Assembly: GCF_002305875.1 (NCBI RefSeq)
Contig: NZ_CP022098.1
Span: forward strand, 248,001 to 312,000
From: Cystobacter fuscus
GTDB lineage: Bacteria; Myxococcota; Myxococcia; Myxococcales; Myxococcaceae
Direction of reading: 5' to 3'
DNA length: 64,000 bases
The number at the start of each line of letters is the position of its first letter. The stretch's first letter is position 1. Under the pieces are notes generated by a model. That model searched no databases. It saw only the letters and a list, made by a program, of their open reading frames with translations, and was not told where the DNA came from. The translations under genes and the position numbers were made by a program. Positions 18,243 through 25,535 of the stretch are shown piece after piece.

Positions 18243-18734
18243 ATGCCAAGTCACCTGCCCGCCGATGTCCGGAAACGATTGGCCCAGAGGCTTCGGGGAA
18301 CGCTGCGCACCGCCCGCCAGAGCGCGGCGCTCACCCAGGAGCAGATGGCACGGCGGATCGGTCTGGCCACCTCCACCTACGGACGCCTGGAGCGGGGGAC
18401 GCTGGCCCCGGGACCCGCCACCCTGCGTCAGCTGTGCGAGGTCCTGTGTCTGACCCTGGAGTCCCTCGTCGGCTCGCGGTGCGCCGACGCCGTCCACCGC
18501 GCCGAGCGTCCCTCCCGGCGCCGGCGTCCCTCGCGCCCGGCCGTCTCGCGCGTGCGCGCCCCCTCCCGCGCGGCGTACGCCCCGGACCCACCTCTCGCGT
18601 CTCCGCTCCATCCGCTCGGTGCCACCGACCCGTGGAGCGTGCTCGGGGTTCCCCGGCCCCTGGCCCCCGAGGTGCTCGCGTTGCTGCTCGTGCGGCGTGG
18701 CACGCCCCTGGCCTTCGTGGTGGACATGGGATGA
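18243..18734 (+). CDS. XRE-family helix-turn-helix regulator
   Basis: 163 residues from ATG 18243. An HTH_3/XRE domain occupies about residues 10-70 (ALTQEQMARRIGLATSTYGRLERGTLAPG), the canonical DNA-binding fold. The rest is an Arg/Pro-rich linker and a hydrophobic tail (VLALLLVRRGTPLAFVVDMG). It is probably a cytoplasmic repressor or activator of its own operon. Its stop overlaps the next start (ATGA at 18731). It is the first gene of a four-gene operon ending with a two-component system. Confidence 0.85.
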   Translation: MPSHLPADVRKRLAQRLRGTLRTARQSAALTQEQMARRIGLATSTYGRLERGTLAPGPATLRQLCEVLCLTLESLVGSRCADAVHRAERPSRRRRPSRPAVSRVRAPSRAAYAPDPPLASPLHPLGATDPWSVLGVPRPLAPEVLALLLVRRGTPLAFVVDMG

Positions 18735-19123
18735 ACCGGCGCTTCCTCTATTGTGTCCTCCAGGGCCCCGCCTTCTCTCCCGCCCGCGCCGCCGAGCGCA
18801 CCGGACTCGCCCTCGTGGACGCGAACGAGCCCGGGGACGTTCCTCCCTCGGGACGCTACGCCGGCAAGGCCCTGGCCGAGGGCAGCGCCCTGCTCGTGTT
18901 GCTCGATGATGATCTCCTCCCCGGCGGCTCCGCCCTGGAGCCCCTGCGCGAATTGAAGGGAGCGCTGCCGGGCCTCCGGGCGCTCGGCGCCACCCAGGTC
19001 ACCCTCTCGCTCGTGGTCGCCTGGACGGGGGACTGCCACTTCTCGCTGTCTCCCGGGGAGCTGGCGGAGCTCGCCGCGCTCGGGCTCCCGCTGGAGGTGT
19101 CCTGCCATCCGGCCGCGACGTAG
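18731..19123 (+). CDS. Hypothetical protein in two-component operon
   Basis: 130 residues from ATG 18731, overlapping the XRE stop by 4 bp. It has no recognised domain or signal peptide. The sequence is rich in Ala/Leu/Gly with acidic patches (LLVLLDDDLLPGG). The position between an XRE regulator and a sensor kinase suggests a regulatory accessory protein, but nothing in the sequence demonstrates this. Confidence 0.7.
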   Translation: MNRRFLYCVLQGPAFSPARAAERTGLALVDANEPGDVPPSGRYAGKALAEGSALLVLLDDDLLPGGSALEPLRELKGALPGLRALGATQVTLSLVVAWTGDCHFSLSPGELAELAALGLPLEVSCHPAAT

Positions 19124-19162
19124 CCCGGCGCCCGGGCTCCTGGCACACTCGGGGCCCCCGCC

Positions 19163-21280
19163 ATGAACCGCAACGCCGCCGTCTCCGTGCTCCTCCTGTG
19201 CATCGCGCTCGCGAGCGTGGTGGTGGGCGTGGTGCACCTCATCCGGAGGGATCGGGCGGCGCTCGTGGAGCAGTTCGCCGCCGAGCGCACCGCCCAGGTG
19301 GATGCCGCGGCGCGCGAGGTGTCCGACGCGCTCGACGACGCGGCGGATGACCTGCGCTTCGCGGGCGAGCTGCTCTCGCGCCCCGGCTCCGTCACCGAGC
19401 ACCGGCGCGAGCTGCTCGCGCTCCTGGAGGTGGTGGGGCAGTTCAAGGCCATCGTCGTGCTGGACGCGCAGGGACAGTCGCGCTTCACCGTCGTGGACCG
19501 GCGCGCGGGGCCGGCCGTCACGCGGGGCGCGGTGAGCACCGCCCTCACGGAGAAGGCCCGCGAGGCGCTCACGCGCGCGCCCGGGGACATCCTCACCTCG
19601 CTGCCCGTGGCCGCCGCGCCCGGGGACTGGTACCGCATCTTCGCCACGGCGTACGCGCCCGGCGAGGACGGGCCCGGGGGCGCCCTGGCGGTGCTGGTGG
19701 ACACCGAGGCCTTCTTCGCCCCGCTCAAGCTCGTCACCACCCAGCCCGAGGTGCGGCTGTTGCTCATCGGCACGCATGGCCTGCCCATCCGCGCGAGCGC
19801 GCCCACGCTGCTGGAGTGGGTGAACCGGGTGGACCTCGCGTCGGACGCGGTGCCGGGCTTCGCCGCCCTGTTGCGGCGCCTGCGCGCGGGCGAGCGCGGC
19901 ACGGTGCGGCTGCCCGAGGGCGAGGCGGCGCTGCTGGGCCTGGGCGCGGCGGACGCCATCGCCGCCTATACCCCCGTGCGCATGCGCGGCGGTCCCTTCT
20001 GGGGCGTGGCCCTGTTCGCCTCCACCGAGGAGCTGCGCGCCCACGAGCGCGGCGTCATCCTGCGCGTGGCGCTCGGCGCCTCGCTGGTGGCCTTCTTCCT
20101 CGTCGTCTTCGGCGCCTACGTCATCATCGCCTCGCGCCGTGCCCTCGCGCTCCAGGAGAGCCGCCGCCACGCGGATCAGCTCGCCCACCTGCACGAGAAG
20201 ACGCAGAAGATCCTCGACAACATCCCCACGGGCGTCCTGGCGCTGTCGGCCGACGGGCACATCACCGCGGTGAACCAGGCCCTGCGCGAGCGCCTGCCCC
20301 CCACCGCCGTGGGCGCCAGCCTGCCCGAGTCCTTCCCGGACGCGCCCGCCGCGGTGGTGGACCGGCTCGTGTCGCTCGTCGAGGAGGCGTGCACCACCGA
20401 GCGCGTGCTCAGCCTGCATGGCGAGCCCCTGCCGCTCTTTGGCGCCGAGGGCCAGTACCGCATCCACGCCGTGCCCCTGGAGCGGCACGACGCCGAGGTG
20501 CGGGTGCTGCTCGTGGTGGAGGACCTGAGCGACGTGCACGCGCTCGAGTCGCAGCTGTTGCGCGCGGAGAAGCTGGCCACGGTGGGCATCCTCGCCGCGG
20601 GCATCGCGCACGAGATTGGCACCCCGTTGGGCGTGGTGCGCGGCCGGGCCGAGTACGTGGTGGGCAAGCTCGGTGCCCAGCATCCCCAGGCCCCGGGCAT
20701 CCAGGTCATCATCGAGCAGATAGACAGGGTGAGCCGAACCATCCGCCAGTTGCTGGACTTCTCGCGGGTGCAGCCGGTGGCGGTGCGGGGCGTGGCGCTC
20801 GGGGGGCTGCTGCACGGCGCGCAGGAGCTGCTGCACGGCGAGGTGGAGCGGCGTCGCGTGCGGCTGGAGGTGGAGGTGCCCGAGGGGCTGCCGCCGCTGC
20901 TCGCCGAGCCGGACCAGTTGCAGCAGGTGGTGCTCAACCTGGTGCTCAACGCGTGTGATGCGTGCGAGCCGGGGGGCACGGTGCGGCTGGCGGCCCAGGT
21001 GGAGGCGCCGGGGACGCCGGGGGCGTGGAGTGGGGTGCGCCTGACGGTGCGGGATGATGGGTGCGGCATTCCCCCGGAGAGCCTCAACCGCGTCTTCGAT
21101 CCCTTCTTCACCACGAAGAAGCGGGGCCAGGGCACGGGGCTGGGCCTGACGATGGTGGCGCAGATCGTCCGCAACCACGGGGGCCGCATCGAGTTGGAGA
21201 GCGAACCAGGGCAGGGCACGTGCGTGACGTTGTGGTGGCCCGTCACGCCCCCGCCGAGCGAGGAGCGGCATGCCGTCTGA
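19163..21280 (+). CDS. Transmembrane sensor histidine kinase
   Basis: 705 residues. TM1 lies at about 7-27 and TM2 at about 300-325 (VALGASLVAFFLVVFGAYVI); the roughly 270-residue segment between them is a periplasmic sensor, probably a double-Cache type. A PAS-like domain (about 345-460) precedes the HisKA dimerisation helix with the phospho-acceptor His483 (GIAHEIGTP). The HATPase_c domain has the N box (VVLNLVLNACDA), G1 (DDGCGIP), F box (FDPFFTTK) and G2 (GQGTGLGL). It autophosphorylates and passes phosphate to the co-encoded regulator, whose start overlaps this gene by 11 bp. The ligand is unknown. Confidence 0.9.
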   Translation: MNRNAAVSVLLLCIALASVVVGVVHLIRRDRAALVEQFAAERTAQVDAAAREVSDALDDAADDLRFAGELLSRPGSVTEHRRELLALLEVVGQFKAIVVLDAQGQSRFTVVDRRAGPAVTRGAVSTALTEKAREALTRAPGDILTSLPVAAAPGDWYRIFATAYAPGEDGPGGALAVLVDTEAFFAPLKLVTTQPEVRLLLIGTHGLPIRASAPTLLEWVNRVDLASDAVPGFAALLRRLRAGERGTVRLPEGEAALLGLGAADAIAAYTPVRMRGGPFWGVALFASTEELRAHERGVILRVALGASLVAFFLVVFGAYVIIASRRALALQESRRHADQLAHLHEKTQKILDNIPTGVLALSADGHITAVNQALRERLPPTAVGASLPESFPDAPAAVVDRLVSLVEEACTTERVLSLHGEPLPLFGAEGQYRIHAVPLERHDAEVRVLLVVEDLSDVHALESQLLRAEKLATVGILAAGIAHEIGTPLGVVRGRAEYVVGKLGAQHPQAPGIQVIIEQIDRVSRTIRQLLDFSRVQPVAVRGVALGGLLHGAQELLHGEVERRRVRLEVEVPEGLPPLLAEPDQLQQVVLNLVLNACDACEPGGTVRLAAQVEAPGTPGAWSGVRLTVRDDGCGIPPESLNRVFDPFFTTKKRGQGTGLGLTMVAQIVRNHGGRIELESEPGQGTCVTLWWPVTPPPSEERHAV

Positions 21281-22631
21281 GGGGCGAGTGCTGGTGGTGG
21301 ATGACCACGTGGAGATGGCGCGGCTGCTCGCCGATGCCCTCTCGGACGCGGGCTACACGGTGGACGTGGCCACGAGTGGGCGGGAGGCGCTCGCCGCGGT
21401 GCGTGGGCGCGTGCTGGACGCGGTGGTGTGTGATTTGCGCATGGAGCAGGTGGACGGCTTCGACGTGCTGGCGGCCGTGCGCGAGGCGGATCCCACGCTG
21501 CCGGTGCTCATCATGACGGCCTTCGGCGGGGTGGAGAACGCGGTGGAGGCCATGCGGCGCGGCGCCGCGCACTACTTCACCAAGCCCTTCCGGCTGGACG
21601 AGGTGCTCCTGTACGTGCAGCGCGCCATCGCCGAGCGGCGGCTGCGCGAGGAGAACCGGGCCCTGCGCCAGGCGGTGGGAGACCGCTCGGCGTTCGCGGC
21701 GCTGGTGGGCCGCAGCGCGCCGTTGCGTGCCTTGTACGAGCTCCTCGAGCGCGTGGCGCACTCGCACGCGCCGGTGCTGGTGCGGGGCGAGAGCGGCTCG
21801 GGCAAGGAGCTGGTGGCGCGGGCGCTGCACTTCGAGGGGCCGCGCCAGGCGGGCCCCTTCGTGGCCATCAACTGCACGGCCATTCCCAACGCGCTGCTGG
21901 AGAGCGAGCTGTTCGGCCACGTGAAGGGCAGCTTCACGGGGGCCACCACGCCCCGGCGTGGCCTCTTCCTGGAGGCGGACGGGGGCACGCTCTTCCTGGA
22001 CGAGATTGGCGACATGGCGCCCGAGCTCCAGGCGAAGCTGTTGCGCGTGCTGGAGGATGGCGAGGTGCGCGCGGTGGGCGCGGACGCGGCGCGCAAAGTA
22101 GACGTGCGCGTGGTGGCCGCCACGCACCAGGAGCTGGAAGCGCGCGTGCGCGAGGGGAAGTTCCGCCAGGATCTCTTCTACCGGCTCAACGTGGTGCCCC
22201 TGCGCGTGCCACCCCTGCGCGAGCGGCGCGAGGACATTCCGCTGCTCGTGGAGCACTTCATCGCGAAGTCGCGCGAGCGCAATCCCCGCGCGCGCCTCAC
22301 CGGCTTCACCCCCGAGGCGCTCGCCGCGCTCGCCGCCGCGCCGTGGCCGGGCAACGTGCGCGAGCTGGAGAACCTCGTCGAGCGGCTCGCCGTCGTCACC
22401 GTGAAGGAGACGGTGGACCTGCCCACGCTCCAACTGCACGCGCCTGGAGTGACGGGGGACGTGCACCCGCTCGTGCAGGCCCAGACGCGGCTGGTGCCGC
22501 TGCGTCAGTTGGAAGGCGAGTACATCGCCTACGTGGTGGCTCAGTGTGGCGGCAACAAGACGCGCGCGGCGGAAATCCTCGGCATCGACGTATCCACCAT
22601 CCACCGCCGCGAGCGCGAGCGGGGAGGTTAG
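21270..22631 (+). CDS. NtrC-family sigma-54-dependent response regulator
   Basis: 453 residues. The receiver domain (1-120) has the acidic pair DD at 11-12, phospho-acceptor Asp55 and Lys105. The AAA+ activator domain follows, with Walker A GESGSGKE (173-180) and the sigma-54 contact loop at 220-225, which reads GSFTGA instead of the usual GAFTGA. The Fis-type HTH is at the C-terminus (NKTRAAEILGIDVSTIHRR). Phosphorylation by the overlapping kinase should drive ATP-dependent open-complex formation at sigma-54 promoters. The final 90 bp are duplicated at 24065-24153 on the far side of the toxin cassette. Confidence 0.92.
   Translation: MPSEGRVLVVDDHVEMARLLADALSDAGYTVDVATSGREALAAVRGRVLDAVVCDLRMEQVDGFDVLAAVREADPTLPVLIMTAFGGVENAVEAMRRGAAHYFTKPFRLDEVLLYVQRAIAERRLREENRALRQAVGDRSAFAALVGRSAPLRALYELLERVAHSHAPVLVRGESGSGKELVARALHFEGPRQAGPFVAINCTAIPNALLESELFGHVKGSFTGATTPRRGLFLEADGGTLFLDEIGDMAPELQAKLLRVLEDGEVRAVGADAARKVDVRVVAATHQELEARVREGKFRQDLFYRLNVVPLRVPPLRERREDIPLLVEHFIAKSRERNPRARLTGFTPEALAALAAAPWPGNVRELENLVERLAVVTVKETVDLPTLQLHAPGVTGDVHPLVQAQTRLVPLRQLEGEYIAYVVAQCGGNKTRAAEILGIDVSTIHRRERERGG
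22542..22631 (+). repeat. 3' end of sigma-54 regulator gene, intact member of a direct repeat pair
   Basis: These 90 bp, the C-terminal HTH codons and stop, match 24065-24153 at about 90% with one base missing there. The pair brackets the toxin/immunity genes. Confidence 0.9.
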
Positions 22632-22640
22632 CGGAGGTGT

Positions 22641-23381
22641 CTAGGAATGGGGCCGCGCGGCGCGGAACTCCGCCGCGAATCCGAGCAGCCGGTGGATGGC
22701 CTGCTCATCGTCTCCCTGGCATGTTTGGAGGAAGGGCTGGGGCCACTCCTGGCCCGCGGGGAGGGATTTCTCCTCGTGTAGCCAGCGCTCGAAGCGAGGA
22801 TATTCCTCATCCCGTGCCCCCGCGAGGGCAAGGCACAACCGGTAGCCATTCACGAAGCCAGCCATCCGCCGCACGTCGATGGTGCCGATGAACATTCCCA
22901 GCCGCCCCGGCACCGAACCCACCTCCTGGCGGATCTTCAGCAAGACATCCAACGTGAGCGAGGGCGGGGGCGAGAACGTCCAGGAGGGCGTCCGGAGCGA
23001 GGGGTGCTGGCCCTGATAGGGCCAACGAAGGGCCGCCAGGGATTGAGGTGGAAGGGCGCGGAACTCGGCGACGAAGTCCAGGTACTTGCGGAGGGCCCGG
23101 TCCTGATTGCCCTGGAACTCCGCCAGATAGGCCGCTGCCCAACCCTGGCCGGGCAACGCCATCTTGACGTCGCGCAGCCAATCCCTGAACAACGCATCCG
23201 TCCCCACCTCGACCTCGAGGTTGTCGAGGCCTTCGTTGTAACCCACGATGAAGCCTGTCACGTGCTGCACATCGGGCATGCCGATGTATTGATAGGGCCC
23301 CCGGCCGCGAGCTGTCATGTCCTCGCGGAGGGTCATGAGCACATCCAGCAGGGGAACGGCGGTCTTCTCCTGGGAAGACAT
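22641..23381 (-). CDS. Putative immunity protein, two tandem copies of one domain
   Basis: 246 residues, no signal peptide. Residues about 10-108 and 138-240 are two divergent copies of the same roughly 100-residue unit. Each starts with LDVL-x-x-(I/L)R, contains a G-F-x-x-GY segment (GFIVGYNEG, GFVNGYRLC), a WL-x-(D/E) helix and an LP-x-GQ-x-W turn, and ends in FxAEFRA. It begins 2 bp after the stop of the upstream exported toxin candidate, the usual order for a toxin and its cytoplasmic immunity protein. The family is not recognised; the immunity role is inferred from size, gene order and internal duplication. Confidence 0.6.
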   Translation of the reverse strand: MSSQEKTAVPLLDVLMTLREDMTARGRGPYQYIGMPDVQHVTGFIVGYNEGLDNLEVEVGTDALFRDWLRDVKMALPGQGWAAAYLAEFQGNQDRALRKYLDFVAEFRALPPQSLAALRWPYQGQHPSLRTPSWTFSPPPSLTLDVLLKIRQEVGSVPGRLGMFIGTIDVRRMAGFVNGYRLCLALAGARDEEYPRFERWLHEEKSLPAGQEWPQPFLQTCQGDDEQAIHRLLGFAAEFRAARPHS

Positions 23382-23383
23382 GA

Positions 23384-23935
23384 TCAGGGCGCCCTCGTGA
23401 TGGTATCGACCACTGTCTGTTTGATTTCCAAGCGGGAGCCGGCTCTGCTCATGTACTCAGCCCAGGGCATCCCCGCGGACCCTGTATACGCGTCGTAGGC
23501 TCGGCCATTCATCCGCACCAGGACATGATAGCCCGTCTCGGTGAGTCGCATGTCCCGCCCGCCTGGCATCTTGAACATGATGAAGTGCGTCTTGGTCGTG
23601 AGTTCCACGAACTCGGGCTTGCCCCCCAGTTGGGTGAACGCCGTATGGATATTCTTCGCCACCCCCTGGCACGCTCCAGCCACCTGCTTGCTGGTTTCGA
23701 AGGCCGTCTTGGTGGCCAGCAGCCACGCGGGAGCGTCTTTTCCGGTCGCCAGCACCCAGTAGTCAATGGCTTCCGATACCTGCCCGCGTGCGAGCAGTTG
23801 CAAGGTCTGCGATCGGATCGAGTCCACCGCCAGTACCTGCCCGGCCACGAGCCGGGGGATGGCTGGGGCACCCATGGCAGTCCCCGCCCAGCCGCAAAGC
23901 ACTAACACGATAAAAATCGATCTGATGTATGACAT
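23384..23935 (-). CDS. Exported papain-fold toxin candidate
   Basis: 183 residues from ATG 23935, chosen because it begins a clean signal peptide (SYIRSIFIVLVLCGWAGTAMGA). The mature C-terminal half has the layout of papain-like toxin domains: Cys89 in GACQGVAKNI, a beta strand with PEFVEL, His137 in GYHVLVRMNGRAYDAY, and Asp148 in the same segment, giving a plausible Cys-His-Asp triad. Such domains act as proteases, deamidases or peptidases in polymorphic toxins. The tandem-domain protein that starts 2 bp downstream would be its immunity partner. There is no large delivery domain, so this is a small secreted toxin or one delivered by outer-membrane exchange. The enzyme class is inferred. Confidence 0.58.
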   Translation of the reverse strand: MSYIRSIFIVLVLCGWAGTAMGAPAIPRLVAGQVLAVDSIRSQTLQLLARGQVSEAIDYWVLATGKDAPAWLLATKTAFETSKQVAGACQGVAKNIHTAFTQLGGKPEFVELTTKTHFIMFKMPGGRDMRLTETGYHVLVRMNGRAYDAYTGSAGMPWAEYMSRAGSRLEIKQTVVDTITRAP

Positions 23936-24064
23936 GTGAGGGCGTGGTATACCACGCTTTGAAGTCAATCGGATGAGCTTTTACGGCTTTGTTGAGGTCA
24001 GGACTCCACCTGCGCGCCTTGTCCTATCATGCGTTGGGGTCTGGCTGGATCGGCTCGAGCAACG

Positions 24065-24153
24065 CAGTGTGGTGGAAACAAGATGCGCGCAGCGGAAATC
24101 CCGGCATCGACGTGTCCACCATCCACTGCTGCGAGCGCGCGCGGGGAGGTTAG
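24065..24153 (+). pseudogene. Orphan copy of the sigma-54 regulator 3' end
   Basis: 89 bp nearly matching 22542-22631, including the final GGGGAGGTTAG. A one-base deletion (ATCCCGG against ATCCTCGG) breaks the old frame. There is no upstream coding part. It marks the distal border of the toxin/immunity cassette. Confidence 0.9.
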
Positions 24154-24187
24154 ATTCCGGGTCCTTTCCTTTCCGGAGGTCACCCGC

Positions 24188-25525
24188 GTGTCGTCGACGA
24201 GAAACTCCACTGTTCCCACCCTGCTCATGGTGCCTCTGTTGAGTGCGTTGTGTCTGTTGCTCGTGGCGTGCCCCGGTAATCCAGGGCCTCCCCCCCTCGG
24301 CGGCAATCCAGGACCGGGCTCGCCGGGGAATCCGGATCCGGGGCCGGGGTCCGACGCGGATGGCGGCCTCGTGCAGGCCAGCGATGGAGGCACCTTCGAT
24401 GCGAAGCCCTCGTGCACCGGGGGCTCGTCGTGCCAGGGCTCCTGTCCGGATGGTGGCGCCGTCTGTCTCGGCAACTGCGGCTTCCTGCCCCCGGTGCGCT
24501 ACGCGCTCGGCGGAGATCAGGTGGACCTGGCGGTGGGCGACCTGCAGAACGATGGTTTCGATGAACTCGTCACGGCGGACACCGGCGGCAAGGTGATCTC
24601 CGTGCTGCTCAACCGCCGCCAGGGGCTCTTCCAGACGCCCAGCCTGTGGCGCGCCGAGCAGCCCACGTCCATGGCGCTCGCGAAGCTCGATGGGAACGAG
24701 TCCCTGGATGTGCTCACCACCAACGGTGGCAACTCCACGTTCGGGCTGTACCGGGGCCGGGGAGATGGCTCCTTCGAGCGGCTCCTCTCCTCGCCGTCCG
24801 CGGCCCTGCTGCGCGACCTGAAGGTGTGGGAGGAGAACGGGACCCGGCGCGTCGCGGCGATCAAGGCGGACACCCAGGAGGTCTCCGTGTTCGCGGTGAA
24901 CGGTGACGGTTCGTTGGGGACGGCGACCTCCTACCTCGCGTCTCCGGAGCCCCGGGCCCTGGTGGTCACGGACTTCAATGGGGATGGGCGCCCCGACCTC
25001 GCCGTCGCTCACGCGACCACCTGCGCCTCGACGCAAGACACGACGTGCGAGTCCGTGGGCGTGCTGCTGGGCCAGAGCGATGGCACCTTCGCGGCGCAGC
25101 GCTTCACCCAGACGGGTGGCACGCCGATCGGGCTCGTGGCGGCCCGGCTGGACTTGGATGCCCTGCCGGACTTGATCGTCGCCGATTCGCGCCGCCATCA
25201 GGTGCTCGTGCTCCTCGCGCGGGGAGATGGCTCCTTCGTCGTCCAGGCCTCCTATCCCACCGTCCGCTCGCCCACGCGCCTGCTGCTCATGGACGTCAAC
25301 CGCGACTCGGTGCCCGATCTGGTGGTGGGCTCGCTGGGCAACGAGGTGGGGGTGCTGCTCGGCCAGCCGGGTGGGACCTTCGCGCCGCAGGTCGCCCTGT
25401 CCGCCAGCAATCTGGAGGCGGGCATCCGCGCCCTGGCCTCGTCCGACTTCGACAAGGATGGCGTCAACGACCTGGCCGTCCTCACCGGCACGGGCGTGCA
25501 GATGCTCTGGGGCATCTGCCGCTGA
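24188..25525 (+). CDS. FG-GAP/VCBS-repeat lipoprotein
   Basis: 445 residues from GTG 24188, selected because GGAGGT lies at 24175-24180, 7 bp upstream; the longer frame to 24029 would run through the duplicated regulator remnant. The leader ends in the lipobox LLVAC, followed by a Pro/Gly linker (NPGPPPLGGNPGPGSPG) and a Cys-rich segment. About seven FG-GAP/VCBS units form a propeller (LQNDGFDELVTAD, DFNGDGRPDLAVA, DVNRDSVPDLVVG, DFDKDGVNDLAVL). It is probably surface-exposed and calcium-binding. It ends 10 bp from the convergent kup gene. Confidence 0.85.
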   Translation: MSSTRNSTVPTLLMVPLLSALCLLLVACPGNPGPPPLGGNPGPGSPGNPDPGPGSDADGGLVQASDGGTFDAKPSCTGGSSCQGSCPDGGAVCLGNCGFLPPVRYALGGDQVDLAVGDLQNDGFDELVTADTGGKVISVLLNRRQGLFQTPSLWRAEQPTSMALAKLDGNESLDVLTTNGGNSTFGLYRGRGDGSFERLLSSPSAALLRDLKVWEENGTRRVAAIKADTQEVSVFAVNGDGSLGTATSYLASPEPRALVVTDFNGDGRPDLAVAHATTCASTQDTTCESVGVLLGQSDGTFAAQRFTQTGGTPIGLVAARLDLDALPDLIVADSRRHQVLVLLARGDGSFVVQASYPTVRSPTRLLLMDVNRDSVPDLVVGSLGNEVGVLLGQPGGTFAPQVALSASNLEAGIRALASSDFDKDGVNDLAVLTGTGVQMLWGICR

Positions 25526-25535
25526 CGCCCGTCCG

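Noticed and set aside
19141-19155. Sigma-54-like promoter (TGGCAC, GG-N10-GC) before the sensor kinase
   Set aside because: The predicted start of transcription would fall inside the start codon region (about 19166 against ATG 19163), and the -12 element reads GGGC rather than TTGC.
18428-21271. 947-codon open frame opposite the sensor-kinase operon
   Set aside because: Antisense to four well-supported genes; the composition (His/Arg/Gln/Gly-rich) is that of a complementary-strand artefact.
24029-24187. Longer N-terminus for the FG-GAP lipoprotein
   Set aside because: The added part translates the duplicated regulator remnant; GTG 24188 has a good ribosome site and opens the lipoprotein leader.
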